DNA of 64,000 bases, taken from Vreelandella malpeensis (GTDB taxonomy: Bacteria; Pseudomonadota; Gammaproteobacteria; Pseudomonadales; Halomonadaceae). A program made the position numbers and the translations under genes. The notes under the pieces are model-generated. The model searched no databases, was not told where the DNA came from, and saw nothing but the letters and a program-made list of their open reading frames with translations. The stretch lies in assembly GCF_020622355.1 (NCBI RefSeq), contig NZ_WHVL01000001.1, positions 992,001 to 1,056,000 on the forward strand, in the 5' to 3' direction. How positions within the stretch are numbered: the first letter of the stretch is position 1; each line of letters opens with the position of its first letter. This document shows, piece by piece, positions 50,981 through 63,320 of the stretch.

Positions 50981-51673
50981 TTAGACGTAAGCGGAATGGT
51001 CGATGGTCAGACCCGGGCCCATGGTGGTGGACAGAGTCATCTTCTTGAAGTAGATGCCTTTTGAAGAGCTCGGCTTGAGCTTCTTCAGGTCGGCGACCAG
51101 CGCTTCCAGGTTACCGGCAACGGCAGAAGCGTCGAAATCGACCTTGCCGAGGGTAGTGTGGATGATACCGTTCTTGTCGGTACGGAAACGTACCTGGCCG
51201 GCCTTGGCGTTCTTGACCGCGGTGGCGACGTCCGGCGTCACGGTGCCGACTTTCGGGTTCGGCATCAGGCCGCGCGGGCCGAGGATCTGACCCAGCTGGC
51301 CGACCACGCGCATCGCGTCCGGAGAGGCGATGACCACGTCGAAGTCCATCTGGCCTTTCTTGACCTGCTCGGCCAGATCATCCATGCCCACGATGTCGGC
51401 GCCGGCTTCTTTGGCGGCATCGGCATTGGCACCCTGGGTGAAGACGGCAACGCGCACGTCTTTACCGGTACCGTTGGGCATCACGGTGGCGCCACGCACG
51501 ACCTGGTCGGATTTACGCGGATCGACGCCCAGGTTGATGGCGATGTCGACGGACTCCTTGAACTTCACGGTGGAAAGCTCGGAGAGCAGTGCCACCGCTT
51601 CTTCCAGGGAGTACGCCTTGTTGGAATCTACCTTTTCGCGAATGTTCTTCGCGCGCTTGGTCAGCTTAGCCAT
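50981..51673 (-). CDS. rplA: 50S ribosomal protein L1
   Basis: 230 residues: [42 protein letters not shown]-like [38 protein letters not shown]-site stalk protein; in E. coli it represses rplK-rplA translation. Confidence 0.98.
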   Translation of the reverse strand: MAKLTKRAKNIREKVDSNKAYSLEEAVALLSELSTVKFKESVDIAINLGVDPRKSDQVVRGATVMPNGTGKDVRVAVFTQGANADAAKEAGADIVGMDDLAEQVKKGQMDFDVVIASPDAMRVVGQLGQILGPRGLMPNPKVGTVTPDVATAVKNAKAGQVRFRTDKNGIIHTTLGKVDFDASAVAGNLEALVADLKKLKPSSSKGIYFKKMTLSTTMGPGLTIDHSAYV

Positions 51674-51675
51674 GA

Positions 51676-52107
51676 TCAGAGACCCTCCACGTTTAGGCCC
51701 ATGCTACGAGCGCTACCAGCGATCGTGCGTACCGCAGCGTCGAGATCCGCCGCCGTCATGTCCGGCTCTTTGGTCTTGGCGATCTCTTCGAGCTGCTCGC
51801 GGGTCACGGTGCCGACCTTCTTCTTGTTCGGCTCACCGGAACCGGACTTGATGCCAGCGGCTTTCTTCAGCAGCACGGCAGCAGGCGGCGTCTTGGTGAC
51901 GAACGTGAAGCTGCGGTCGGAGTAGACGGTGATCACGACCGGCGTCGGCAGGCCCGGCTCGATGTCCTGGGTCTCTGCGTTGAACGCCTTGCAGAATTCC
52001 ATGATGTTCACGCCGTGCTGACCCAGCGCGGGGCCCACGGGCGGACTCGGGTTGGCTTTACCTGCAGCGACCTGCAGTTTGATGTAAGCCTGTACTTTCT
52101 TGGCCAT
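51676..52107 (-). CDS. rplK: 50S ribosomal protein L11
   Basis: 143 residues: [44 protein letters not shown] and the C-terminal rRNA-binding domain. Part of the GTPase-associated centre and needed for RelA activation. Confidence 0.98.
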   Translation of the reverse strand: MAKKVQAYIKLQVAAGKANPSPPVGPALGQHGVNIMEFCKAFNAETQDIEPGLPTPVVITVYSDRSFTFVTKTPPAAVLLKKAAGIKSGSGEPNKKKVGTVTREQLEEIAKTKEPDMTAADLDAAVRTIAGSARSMGLNVEGL

Positions 52108-52155
52108 GCTGTTTACTCCAATTGGGTGATAACGCCTTGCGGCTCCCCGGTGTAC

Positions 52156-52178
52156 GTGAAGCGGCAGCGCCGCTTCAC
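52156..52178 (-). terminator. Hairpin between nusG and rplK
   Basis: A perfect 10-bp stem GTGAAGCGGC/GCCGCTTCAC with a 3-base loop. No T-tract follows, so it may be a leader element or weak terminator rather than a full stop. Confidence 0.45.
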
Positions 52179-52219
52179 ATGAAAATCGATGTCAGGCGCC
52201 GAGGGCGCGAACCTGCTCG

Positions 52220-52249
52220 TTACTCTTTCTCGACTTACTCTTTCTCGAC
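52220..52249. repeat. Exact 15-bp tandem duplication at the nusG stop
   Basis: TTACTCTTTCTCGAC occurs twice head to tail. On the coding strand this is GTC GAG AAA GAG TAA repeated: the last four codons and the stop of nusG, once in the gene and once in the trailer. Confidence 0.97.
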
Positions 52250-52768
52250 CTGAGAGAACTCGAGCTCCACCGGGGTGGCGCGACCGAAGATCAGCACGCT
52301 CACCTGCAGGCGGCTCTTCTCGTAGTTCACCTCTTCGACCACGCCGTTGAAGTCGGCGAACGGCCCGTCGATGACACGCACCGACTGGCCCGGTTCGAAC
52401 ATGGTCTTGGGGCGTGGCTTGTCGGTGCCGTCCTTGACGCGATGCAGGATGGCTTCGGCCTCGCGGGTGGTGATCGGCGCCGGCTTCTCCTTGGTGCCCC
52501 CGATGAAGCCCATCACGCGAGGCGTCTCGTTGACCAGGTGCCAGGTCTCGTCGACCATCTCCATCTCGACCAATACGTAGCCGGGGTAGAACTTGCGCTC
52601 ACTCTTGCGGCGCTTGCCGTCGCGCATTTCGACCACTTCTTCCGTTGGCACCAGAATCTCGCCGAAGCGGTCTTCCATGCCGTGCATTTTCACCCGCTCG
52701 ATCAGCGAGCGCATCACGTGCTTTTCGAAGCCGGAATAGGCGTGGACGACATACCAACGTTTGGACAT
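52235..52768 (-). CDS. nusG: Transcription termination/antitermination factor NusG
   Basis: 177 residues from ATG 52768: [36 protein letters not shown], and the KOW domain [33 protein letters not shown]. Couples RNA polymerase to Rho or the ribosome (through S10). It starts 8 bases after secE. Confidence 0.98.
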   Translation of the reverse strand: MSKRWYVVHAYSGFEKHVMRSLIERVKMHGMEDRFGEILVPTEEVVEMRDGKRRKSERKFYPGYVLVEMEMVDETWHLVNETPRVMGFIGGTKEKPAPITTREAEAILHRVKDGTDKPRPKTMFEPGQSVRVIDGPFADFNGVVEEVNYEKSRLQVSVLIFGRATPVELEFSQVEKE

Positions 52769-52776
52769 GAAAACTC

Positions 52777-53160
52777 CTAACCGATTACGCCGGACATTGC
52801 CCAGCCAAGAAGAGTGTCGATCAACCACAGCATCAGCCCGACCACGAGCACGGCCACCAGCACGATGGCGGTGGTCTGGATGGTCTCGGGGCGTGTCGGC
52901 CAGACGACGCGCTGGATCTCTTTCTTGGCGCTCACCGCAAGCTCCATCAGCGCACGACCCTTGGTGGTGGTCAGCGCGATCAGACCGGCGCCGGCGCACA
53001 GCACCACGACACCCAGCACGCGGTAGAGAAGCGCGATATCGACGAAATAAGTATTACCGACAACGGCAACGGCAAGCAGCGCCACGACTGCCGCCCACTT
53101 GAGCCCGTCATGACCCGACTGCTGCACCTCGGCGCCATGTTTTACGGAACTAGGCTTCAT
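52777..53160 (-). CDS. secE: Preprotein translocase subunit SecE
   Basis: 127 residues from ATG 53160 with three membrane segments ([58 protein letters not shown]) and the conserved cytoplasmic helix [24 protein letters not shown]. The three-span form is typical of gammaproteobacteria. Clamps SecY. Confidence 0.97.
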   Translation of the reverse strand: MKPSSVKHGAEVQQSGHDGLKWAAVVALLAVAVVGNTYFVDIALLYRVLGVVVLCAGAGLIALTTTKGRALMELAVSAKKEIQRVVWPTRPETIQTTAIVLVAVLVVGLMLWLIDTLLGWAMSGVIG

Positions 53161-53233
53161 AAAAACGAGACTCCTCAGGGTGCAACGAGCGACTTGGAAT
53201 TCTGGAAAAAAGACATGCCAACCTGGGGAAGGT

Positions 53234-53309
<76 letters not shown>

Positions 53310-53352
53310 GTATCGTCGTGTGCGCAAAGACACCTACGCTACAGCGGGCGCC

Positions 53353-53381
53353 ATGGTAGCGGAGAAAGCTCCGCCTGACAA
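53353..53381 (-). promoter_or_regulatory. Promoter of tRNA-Trp/secE/nusG
   Basis: Minus strand TTGTCA (53381-53376), 17 bases, TACCAT (53358-53353), about 40 bases before tRNA-Trp and after the tRNA-Thr terminator. Confidence 0.65.
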
Positions 53382-53423
53382 CCCTGTCACTCTTGCCACC
53401 ACTCGGGCGTGGCGGCAAAGACG

Positions 53424-53449
53424 AAAAAAGCGAGCAAAGCCCGCTTTTT
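53424..53449 (-). terminator. Terminator after tRNA-Thr
   Basis: Minus strand AAAGCGGGC/GCTCGCTTT (one G-U pair), 3-base loop, followed by TTTTTT. It ends the Tyr-Gly-Thr tRNA transcript. Confidence 0.8.
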
Positions 53450-53457
53450 CCTGAATA

Positions 53458-53532
53458 TGGAGCTCATGGACGGAATTGAACCGTCGACCTCACCCTTACC
53501 AAGGGTGTGCTCTACCCCTGAGCTACATGAGC
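53458..53532 (-). tRNA. tRNA-Thr (GGT)
   Basis: 75 nt with encoded CCA. Acceptor GCTCATG/CATGAGC, discriminator T, anticodon stem ACCCT/AGGGT with loop TGGTAA region (GGT). Confidence 0.95.
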
Positions 53533-53553
53533 TAAACACAACAACCGTTCGAC

Positions 53554-53627
<74 letters not shown>

Positions 53628-53734
53628 TTGATCTATCGAGAATCAAAAACCGGCAAGCTCAACTGAAAACGCGCCTTGCGGCTTTCAACTCCGAACAGCA
53701 CTATCGCATTACTGCCATCGCACTGTCGTCGAAC

Positions 53735-53818
<84 letters not shown>

Positions 53819-53832
53819 ATCTGTGGCGGCAC

Positions 53833-53860
53833 ATTATGCCAGCCTCCAATTCGGTGTCAA
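53833..53860 (-). promoter_or_regulatory. Promoter of the tRNA-Tyr-Gly-Thr operon
   Basis: Minus strand TTGACA (53860-53855), 16 bases, CATAAT (53838-53833), then a GC-rich discriminator (GTGCCGCC) typical of stringently controlled stable-RNA promoters. Confidence 0.75.
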
Positions 53861-53936
53861 GCTCGATAGTTACTTGATTTATCGTAGCTTGCAGCGCCCG
53901 AGCGCCACCCACCGCCTTGGAACGCGCTGCATTCTG

Positions 53937-54776
53937 TCAAAGCAGCGCCGAGAATGCAAGCGCTGCACGAATTTTTTCCAGCGACACCGGTTCGGGCACA
54001 CGCGGAGCGCCAGCCAGCCGGCCCGCGCGTTCGGCAAAGGTGAGCGGGCAGATGGCCTCGAGCCCGCCGTAGACCATGTCCGGCCATACCGCGTGGGGCA
54101 CGCGCACCCCGCGCGAGACCACCCGCGCATCGCCGCCGGTCAAGAGCATCGGCAGCGCCACGCCCTGCTGGTCGCACACCTCGCTGTAGATGCGGTTGAT
54201 CGCGCTCACCGCCGCCATGTAGATGCCGTGATTCACCGCGTCCACGGTGCGCCGGCCAGGCTCAAGCAACGCATCGGCTTCGCTGTCCGGGTCGATGGCG
54301 ACGTTGCGGGTGCCGAGCTTGAGACTCTCCTTCATCAAGCGCAGTCCGGGGATGATGAATCCCCCCAGGTGGGTGCCGCCGGGCAGCACGAAGTCGATGG
54401 TGATGGCGCTGCCACAGTCCACCGCGCAGCAGCCGCCGGCCAGCTGGTAGCCGGCCAGCACACCCATCCAGCGATCGACACCCAGCCGACCCGGCTCGTC
54501 GTAACCGTTGATCACCCCGAGCGACTCCGGCAGCGACCGGGCCACGAACACATGACGCACCTGACGACGCAAGAGCGCCACCGTGTCGTCGAGCACCGCC
54601 GCGCGGGCCACGCTCGAAATGCGCACCGCCTCGACCACGTCGAGATCCGGGATGTCCGCGCCGGGGCGCCACTCCTCGCGAGTCCACACGGCTCCGCGCG
54701 AGCGTATCTCGCTGCTCACCGAGTCCTTGAGGCGCCACTTGGAGAGCGTGTTGCCGATATCCAGATCTAGAATCAT
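53937..54776 (-). CDS. coaX: Pantothenate kinase type III
   Basis: 279 residues of the acetate-kinase fold: MILDLDIGNTLSKWRL (phosphate-1 motif DIGNT), GVDRWMGVLAG, VDCGSAITIDFVLPGGTHLGGFIIPG and LLTGGDA. First committed step of CoA synthesis; the type III enzyme is feedback-insensitive. Overlaps birA by 4 bases (ATGA), a common pairing in gammaproteobacteria. Confidence 0.95.
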   Translation of the reverse strand: MILDLDIGNTLSKWRLKDSVSSEIRSRGAVWTREEWRPGADIPDLDVVEAVRISSVARAAVLDDTVALLRRQVRHVFVARSLPESLGVINGYDEPGRLGVDRWMGVLAGYQLAGGCCAVDCGSAITIDFVLPGGTHLGGFIIPGLRLMKESLKLGTRNVAIDPDSEADALLEPGRRTVDAVNHGIYMAAVSAINRIYSEVCDQQGVALPMLLTGGDARVVSRGVRVPHAVWPDMVYGGLEAICPLTFAERAGRLAGAPRVPEPVSLEKIRAALAFSALL

Positions 54777-55756
54777 GTCCGCCTGCGCACGCTGATCTCA
54801 CCGCCGGACAGGCGCCGTGCCTGGCCGCCCTCGCTGACCCACAGGTTGCCGCTGTCATCGACGTCGCCAGCGACCGCCTCGCTCTCCTTCGCGCCCTGGA
54901 GAATGCGCACGTCGCTGCCGGCGAAGGCGTGGCGGGCGTTCCATTCATCGCGCCAGGCGGCGAAGCCGCTCGCCTCGAAGTCCGCCAGCATCGTCAAGAG
55001 CCCGGCGACCGCGTCGGCGGCGAGCTGGTTGCGCGAAAGCCCGGGGCAGGTATCGAAAAGCGCCGCCACAGGCTGGTCGATCGCCCGGCGAAGCTCCTCG
55101 GGAAGCGTCAGGTTCATGCCCAGGCCGATCACCACCTCGCAGGGGCCGGCGGCGTCACCGGTCACTTCGATCAGGATACCGGCGAGCTTGCCGAGCTCGC
55201 CGCCCTCCAGCGGCAGCAGGATATCGTTGGGCCACTTGAGCTTTGGTGCCACGCCGTGGCGCTCGAGCACCTGGGCCACCACCACGCCGACCGCGAGGCT
55301 CAAGCCCTCGAGGGAGGCGACGCCGGCATCGAAGCGCCAGCCAAGCGAAAGCAGAAGTCCCTGCCCCCAGGCGGTACTCCACGCCCGGCCGCGCCGCCCG
55401 CGCCCGGCACTCTGGCGCTCGACCAGGCACGCCTCGCCGTGGCCGGCCCCCTGGGTGAAACGTGCGCGCAGGAATTCGTTGCTCGAATCGAGCTGATCCT
55501 CGACGAATAGACGGGCAAGCAGATGGCGCGCTTCGGCGGGGAGCCCCGCGACCACGCGCTGCCCGCTCAGGGGCTCGAGCGGATGCGCCAGCCGGTAGCC
55601 GCGCCCTTTCACGGCGATCAGCGCAACGCCCATGGCGTCGAGCTTCTTCAGCTGTTTCCATACCGCGGCGCGGGAGACGCCCAGCGCCTCGCCCAGCGCC
55701 TCGCCGGAATGGACCTCGCCATCGCTCAACAAACGCATCAGGTTACCGATGGTCAT
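54773..55756 (-). CDS. birA: Bifunctional biotin ligase/biotin operon repressor
   Basis: 327 residues. N-terminal winged helix (residues 1-60: GEVHSGEALGEALGVSRAAVWKQLKKL, GRGYRL), catalytic domain with the biotinyl-AMP loop GRGRRGRAW (118-126) and KWPND (174-178), C-terminal SH3-like part. It biotinylates acetyl-CoA carboxylase and can repress bio genes, none of which are in the window. Divergent from typA. Confidence 0.95.
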   Translation of the reverse strand: MTIGNLMRLLSDGEVHSGEALGEALGVSRAAVWKQLKKLDAMGVALIAVKGRGYRLAHPLEPLSGQRVVAGLPAEARHLLARLFVEDQLDSSNEFLRARFTQGAGHGEACLVERQSAGRGRRGRAWSTAWGQGLLLSLGWRFDAGVASLEGLSLAVGVVVAQVLERHGVAPKLKWPNDILLPLEGGELGKLAGILIEVTGDAAGPCEVVIGLGMNLTLPEELRRAIDQPVAALFDTCPGLSRNQLAADAVAGLLTMLADFEASGFAAWRDEWNARHAFAGSDVRILQGAKESEAVAGDVDDSGNLWVSEGGQARRLSGGEISVRRRT

Positions 55757-55883
55757 GTCCTTGCCCCAGTTGGGAAAACGCCTATCTTACCGGATGCGTC
55801 ATCACGGCGAAAACTGCCGCCTTCGGGTTATTGACTTGATCCTTTGTTTAAGACAGCGCTGGTAGTCGGCCCACCCCAGACCC

Positions 55884-55889
55884 TATAAT
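55884..55889 (+). promoter_or_regulatory. -10 element of the typA promoter
   Basis: A perfect TATAAT, 31 bases before the typA start. The -35 at the expected spacing (GGTAGT) is poor, so an activator or extended contacts may be involved. Confidence 0.5.
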
Positions 55890-55919
55890 GCCGCCCTATT
55901 TTTCCAGCAGGATCGCGTC

Positions 55920-57746
<1,827 letters not shown>

Positions 57747-57767
57747 GCGCTCGCCGCCATGCCCCCG

Positions 57768-57792
57768 AAAGCCCGCCTCGTGCGGGCTTTTT
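57768..57792 (+). terminator. typA terminator
   Basis: AAAGCCCGC/GCGGGCTTT stem, 5-base loop, T-run to 57792. Confidence 0.9.
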
Positions 57793-58033
57793 CGTGTCCG
57801 GCGCGTATACGGCCTGCGGTAAAGCCTTTCGTCGGGCCGGGATTAACGCAGCCTAAACGCTAGGGGGCTGGAAAGCGCGCGCGTTCTGGCGCACAGTGAA
57901 AAGCAGATCGCGCCGCGACGTACGACTCGCCAAGAATTCATACAAACGTTTGGCTCGTGCCACTTGGCGCCACGCGATCAACAATAATAGCCAACCCCGG
58001 GTCGGGCGCCTGCCCTGCTCCTACGAGGAATGC

Positions 58034-58804
<771 letters not shown>

Positions 58805-58856
58805 CGCGGCAGCATCACCCATAACAACACCGATCATTTCACGAGACACCGATACC

Positions 58857-59603
58857 ATGACGAGTAATACGTCACCCAAGGCCGGCCCCCCCGGCGCCAC
58901 GCCGCTTTTGTGCGCGCGGGACGTGCACGGCGGCTACGGCGGCATGAACATATTGAACGGGGTCGAGATGACGCTTCACGCCGATGAAGTCGGCGTCATC
59001 GTCGGCCCCAACGGCGCCGGCAAGTCCACCATGCTGAAGGCCGTGTTCGGCCTTCTGAACGTGAACCAGGGCGAGATCCTGCTGAAGGGCGAGCCGATCC
59101 ACAATCTGGCGCCGAACCAGCTGGTCAAGCGCGGCATGGGCTTCGTCCCCCAAGAGAAGAACGTCTTCCCGAGCCTCTCGGTGAAGGAGAACTTGGAGAT
59201 GGGGGCGTACCTGAAGCCGCACAACGTCAAGCGCATGCTCGAGCAGGTGTATGAATTCTTCCCGCCGCTCAAGGAGAAGCGCCACCAGAGCGCCGGCGAG
59301 CTCTCCGGCGGCCAGCGCCAGATGGTGGCCATGGGCCGCGCGCTGATGGCCGAACCGACACTTCTGCTGCTCGACGAGCCCACCGCCGGGCTTTCGCCGC
59401 TCTACATGAACGAGATCTTCGACCGGGTGAAGAAGATCAACGCCGCCGGCGTCGGCATCCTGATGGTCGAGCAGAACGCAAAGCAAGCGCTCGCCATCGC
59501 CGACAAGGGCTTCGTGCTGGCCGCCGGCCAGAACCGTTTCACCGATACGGGCGCGGCACTGCTCGCCGACCCGGACGTCGCCAGAAGCTTTTTGGGCGGC
59601 TAG
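58857..59603 (+). CDS. livF: Branched-chain amino acid ABC transporter ATPase (LivF type)
   Basis: 248 residues: GGYGGMNILNGVEM, Walker A GPNGAGKS, Q-loop FVPQEKNVFPSLSVKENLEMG, signature LSGGQRQM, Walker B LLLLDEPTAGLSP, H-loop VEQNAKQAL. Partner of the preceding ATPase. An N-terminal extension (TSNTSPKAGPPGATP) is longer than usual. Confidence 0.9.
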   Translation: MTSNTSPKAGPPGATPLLCARDVHGGYGGMNILNGVEMTLHADEVGVIVGPNGAGKSTMLKAVFGLLNVNQGEILLKGEPIHNLAPNQLVKRGMGFVPQEKNVFPSLSVKENLEMGAYLKPHNVKRMLEQVYEFFPPLKEKRHQSAGELSGGQRQMVAMGRALMAEPTLLLLDEPTAGLSPLYMNEIFDRVKKINAAGVGILMVEQNAKQALAIADKGFVLAAGQNRFTDTGAALLADPDVARSFLGG

Positions 59604-59619
59604 CCCGGGGGAGGAATTC

Positions 59620-60624
59620 GTGAACGAACTGGTCTTTTTCATCAACAACGTCGTGATCGCCGGCAGCGTCACCGGCTCGATCTACGCCATCGGCGCGATC
59701 GGCGTGACGCTGATCTTCAGCATCATGCGCTTTGCCCACTTCGCCCACGCCGACATGATGACCTTCGGCGCCTTCATGGTGCTGTTGCTCACCACGGCGT
59801 TCCCCGCCGCCGGCACGGCGATCGGCGTGCCGACCGCGCTGATCATGCTGCCCCTGGCGATGGTGCTGACCGCGCTTCTGGCCGTCGGCATCGACAAGGC
59901 GTTCTACAAGCCGCTGCGCGCCTTCGGCGTCAAGCCGATCGTCATGGTGATCGGCTCTCTCGGCGTCACCTTGATGCTCCAGGGGCTGATTCGCCTGTTC
60001 GCCGGCACCGGCGGTCAGAGCCTCTACGTGGGTGATCGCAAGGAGATCTTTCGCCTCGGTCTGCCCTTCGAAGGCGCGCGTGCGCCGATCGTGGTCACCG
60101 AACCGCAGCTCTACCTGTTCGTGATCACGATCGCCTGCGTGGTGGCGCTGGCGCTGTTTCTCAACCGCTCGCGCCTGGGCAAGGCGATGCGCGCCATGTC
60201 CGACAATCCGGAGCTCGCCCAGGCCTCGGGTATCAACACCAACACTATCGTGGCGGTGACCTGGGTGATCGCCGGGGGGCTTGCCGCCATTGCGGGCACG
60301 CTACTTTCGCTGGACGTGACCTTCAAGCCGGATTTGAGCTTCTTTCTGCTGCTGCCGATCTTCGCCGCCGCCATCGTCGGCGGCGTGGGCCACCCCTACG
60401 GGGCGATCGCCGGCGGCTTCGTGGTGGGCTTTGCCGAGACGCTCGCGGTATTCAACTGGAACGTGCTGCTGCGCCCGTTCCAGGAGAGCTTCCCTGCGTG
60501 GCTGGAGCTTCCCTCGAATCTGGCCTTCGTGGGCACCGAGTACAAGATCGTGGTGCCGTTTTTCATCCTGGTCGCCATTCTGGTCTGGCGCCCCACGGGC
60601 CTGTTCAAGGGCAAGGTGATCTGA
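59620..60624 (+). CDS. livH: Branched-chain amino acid ABC permease (LivH type)
   Basis: 334 residues from GTG 59620 (GGGGGAGG upstream). About eight membrane spans; family motif near the start SIYAIGAIGVTLIFSIMRFAHFAHADMM and the cytoplasmic EAA-like loop LGKAMRAMSDNPELAQASGINT. Its TGA overlaps the ATG of the next permease gene (TGATG). Confidence 0.9.
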   Translation: MNELVFFINNVVIAGSVTGSIYAIGAIGVTLIFSIMRFAHFAHADMMTFGAFMVLLLTTAFPAAGTAIGVPTALIMLPLAMVLTALLAVGIDKAFYKPLRAFGVKPIVMVIGSLGVTLMLQGLIRLFAGTGGQSLYVGDRKEIFRLGLPFEGARAPIVVTEPQLYLFVITIACVVALALFLNRSRLGKAMRAMSDNPELAQASGINTNTIVAVTWVIAGGLAAIAGTLLSLDVTFKPDLSFFLLLPIFAAAIVGGVGHPYGAIAGGFVVGFAETLAVFNWNVLLRPFQESFPAWLELPSNLAFVGTEYKIVVPFFILVAILVWRPTGLFKGKVI

Positions 60625-61934
60625 TGAACGATAAAACCGCTTCCTACACGCCCCGCGATACCACCGTGGCCCGGCGCTTTCCGCTGCGCGAGGTGGTACT
60701 GTTCGCCGCCCTTCTGGTGGCGGTGCTCGGCGTCTACGCGCTGATGGGCGCGGCCTACAGCACGCGCATGCTGGTCGAGGCCGCCTGCTACGCCATTCTG
60801 GCCCTGGGCCTCACCATCCAGTGGGGCTACGCCGGGCAGTTCAACGCCGGCGTCATGGGGTTCGTCGCGCTCGGCGGCTTTAGCGCCATGCTGTTCAGCG
60901 TGCCGGTCAACGACGCCTTCTGGGGCACGGAGCTGCCCGGCGAGCTCGGCCGGGTGCTGCTCTATGGCCTTGCCGCCATCGTGGTGGTCATCGGCGCCAC
61001 CCGGCTCGACCGCTTCGGCGTGCCCAAGCTTCTACGCACCCTTATCGCCGTAATACTGGCCGTCGTGCTGTATCTGATCGTGATCAGCATGCTGCGCGAG
61101 GTGACCGGGGAGATCCAGAGCCGTGCGGGCTTCGTCGGCGGCTTCGGCCTGCCGCCCTGGGTCGGCTGGATCGTCGGCGGAGCGCTTGCCGGTGGCGTGG
61201 GCTACTTCATCGGCCATATCTGCCTGGGGCTTAGAAGCGACTACCTGGCGATCGCCACTCTCGGTATCGCCGAGATCATCAAGGCGTTTCTGAAGAACTC
61301 CGACTGGCTGACCCGTGGCACCGCCACGGTCTCGCCGCTGCCCTGGCCGACGCCAGGACCCTCCGAGCTCGGTTTCACGCTTTCGCGGGCGATCTATCTC
61401 TCGCTGACCGCAGTGATCATCGCGGTGATCTTCTTTCTGCTCCACCGCGCCTACCACGCGCCCTGGGGGCGGATGATCCGCGCCATTCGCGACAACGAGG
61501 TGTCGGCGGCGGCCATGGGCAAGGACATCAACAAGCGCCGCCTCGAGATTTTCGTGCTCGGTTGCATTTTGATGGGCCTGGGCGGTGGGGTGCTCGGCAC
61601 CTTCAACAGCCTGTTCGACCCCCAGGGGTATCTGCCGTTGAATCACACCTTCCTGGTGCTGGTGATGGTGATCCTCGGCGGGCCGGGCAACAACCTGGGC
61701 ACGATCTTCGGCGCCGTGGCGGTCTACATCATCTGGATCATGTCGGAGCCTTTGGCGCTTTACGTCATGCAGCTGGTGGCGACCCTGGGCGAGAGCGCCG
61801 GATGGACGCTTCCGAGCAACCTGGACAGCCGCGCGCTGCAGGCCCGGGTGCTGGTGATCGGCATGCTGATCACCGTCGTGCTGCGCTTCGCGCCCAAGGG
61901 GCTCTTGCCGGAGAACATCAAGGCCCACGGCTAA
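60624..61934 (+). CDS. livM: Branched-chain amino acid ABC permease (LivM type)
   Basis: 436 residues from ATG 60624. About ten membrane spans; LivM motifs YAILALGLTIQWGYAGQFNAGVMGFVALGG and the coupling loop WGRMIRAIRDNEVSAAAMGKDINKRRLEIF. Length exceeds short LivM proteins because of an inserted hydrophobic stretch around residues 100-200. Ends at a bidirectional terminator facing the binding-protein gene. Confidence 0.9.
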   Translation: MNDKTASYTPRDTTVARRFPLREVVLFAALLVAVLGVYALMGAAYSTRMLVEAACYAILALGLTIQWGYAGQFNAGVMGFVALGGFSAMLFSVPVNDAFWGTELPGELGRVLLYGLAAIVVVIGATRLDRFGVPKLLRTLIAVILAVVLYLIVISMLREVTGEIQSRAGFVGGFGLPPWVGWIVGGALAGGVGYFIGHICLGLRSDYLAIATLGIAEIIKAFLKNSDWLTRGTATVSPLPWPTPGPSELGFTLSRAIYLSLTAVIIAVIFFLLHRAYHAPWGRMIRAIRDNEVSAAAMGKDINKRRLEIFVLGCILMGLGGGVLGTFNSLFDPQGYLPLNHTFLVLVMVILGGPGNNLGTIFGAVAVYIIWIMSEPLALYVMQLVATLGESAGWTLPSNLDSRALQARVLVIGMLITVVLRFAPKGLLPENIKAHG

Positions 61935-61948
61935 GCAAAGGCACCACG

Positions 61949-61981
61949 AAAAACGCCCCGAGTCGACTCGGGGCGTTTTTT
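61949..61981. terminator. Bidirectional terminator between livM and the binding-protein gene
   Basis: A near-perfect palindrome centred at 61964/61965 (AAAAACGCCCCGA/TCGGGGCGTTTTT), with T-tracts on both strands, placed between two convergent genes. Confidence 0.92.
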
Positions 61982-62005
61982 TGTCCAGGCGCTACGCCTC
62001 GTGGC

Positions 62006-63223
62006 TTACAGGTCGAGCTGTCCTTTAGTGACGAAGCGGCCCTCTTCTACTGCCATTTCGACCACCACGCCGGGCACGTCGCCGTTCTCGTCGAACTCGT
62101 GAGAGCCGGAGGCGCCTTCGTAGTTGATCTCGGTGCCCGCGGCGATCAGCTCCACGGCCTTCTCCCACTCGCCGGGCAGGATCACCTCGCCCGGGGCGCT
62201 GGCGACGCTTCGAAGCGCCTCAGACAGCCCTTCACGCTCGGCGCTGCCGTTTTGCTGGATGGCCAGCGCCAGCAGGAAGGCGGCATCATAGGCTTGAGCG
62301 GCAAACACCGCGCTTGGGTCGAAGCCGGCATCATTAGCGGCACTCTCGAAGATCTCGGTACCGGGCAGCTCGGGGCTGCCCGGGCGGGTGGCGATCATGC
62401 CGTCGAGCACGTCGGCGCCGATCGCCTCGACCAGGCTATCGCCGACCATGCCGTCGGCGCCCACGTACTGGGTGAACATGCCACTCTCATAGGCCTGGCG
62501 CAGCACGGTCTGGCCGGAGGTGTCGGCGTAGGCGAGCACCACCAGGGTGTCGGCGCCGCCGGCGGAGAGCGAACCAAGCTCCGAGCGGTAGTCGGCGCGG
62601 TTGTCTTCGTGGGCGAGATTCGCCACCACCTCGCCGCCGCCGGTTTCAAACGCAGTGGCGAAGGCGTCCGACAGCCCCTGACCGTAGTCGTTGTTGACGT
62701 AGGTGACCGCCACGACGTCGATGCCCTTGTCGAGCAGGAGCTTGGCGAGCATATCGCCCTGGAAGGCGTCCGACGGCACGGTACGAAACACCAGGTCGTT
62801 GTCATCGAGCTCGGTCACCGCGGGTGCGGTGGAGGCCGGCGAGACCATCACCACGCCCCCGGGCACGGCAGCGTTGTTGGCCGCGGCGATGGTCGCGCCG
62901 GTGCAAAGCGCGCCGACGATCGCGGTGACGTTTTCGGAGTTGACCATGCGGTCGGCGGCATTCGAGGCCGCCGAGGCGTCGGAGCAGGTGGTGTCGCCGG
63001 AGGGCATCGACAGCGTCTGGCCATCGAGGATGCCGCCCTGCTCGTTGACCTGGGCCACGGCGAGCTTGGCACCTTCGAAGATCGGCGGCGTCAGGCTCTC
63101 GATGCCGCCGGTGAAGCCCCCCAGAAAACCGATCTTGACCTCGGCCTGGGCGCTTGCCGCCAGGGCCAGGGAAGACGCCGCCACGGCGGTCACTAATGCG
63201 CGTTTATTTATCATGTTGTTCAT
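62006..63223 (-). CDS. livK: Periplasmic amino acid-binding protein (LivK/Peripla_BP_6 type)
   Basis: 405 residues from ATG 63223. Signal peptide ALVTAVAASSLALAASAQA, mature start EVKIGFLGGFTGGIESLTPPIFEGAKLAVAQVN. Two Cys (in DTTCSDAS and GALCTG) probably form the family's disulfide. A start three residues later (MINKRAL) is equally possible because GGGAG lies only 2 bases before the first ATG. It is convergent with the four transporter genes rather than heading their operon. Confidence 0.88.
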   Translation of the reverse strand: MNNMINKRALVTAVAASSLALAASAQAEVKIGFLGGFTGGIESLTPPIFEGAKLAVAQVNEQGGILDGQTLSMPSGDTTCSDASAASNAADRMVNSENVTAIVGALCTGATIAAANNAAVPGGVVMVSPASTAPAVTELDDNDLVFRTVPSDAFQGDMLAKLLLDKGIDVVAVTYVNNDYGQGLSDAFATAFETGGGEVVANLAHEDNRADYRSELGSLSAGGADTLVVLAYADTSGQTVLRQAYESGMFTQYVGADGMVGDSLVEAIGADVLDGMIATRPGSPELPGTEIFESAANDAGFDPSAVFAAQAYDAAFLLALAIQQNGSAEREGLSEALRSVASAPGEVILPGEWEKAVELIAAGTEINYEGASGSHEFDENGDVPGVVVEMAVEEGRFVTKGQLDL

Positions 63224-63320
63224 CGCTCCCAATGTGAGGTGCGCGCGGGCCTTCGCCGACGCTGCCTCTAATCTGGAACCGCCGCGTGAAAAACACAAGC
63301 GCGGGCTGTTAACGCTTGCG

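Noticed and set aside
57793-58033. Sigma-54 promoter upstream of the liv genes
   Set aside because: TTGGC elements occur, but no GG-N10-GC spacing was found, so nitrogen control is not supported by sequence.
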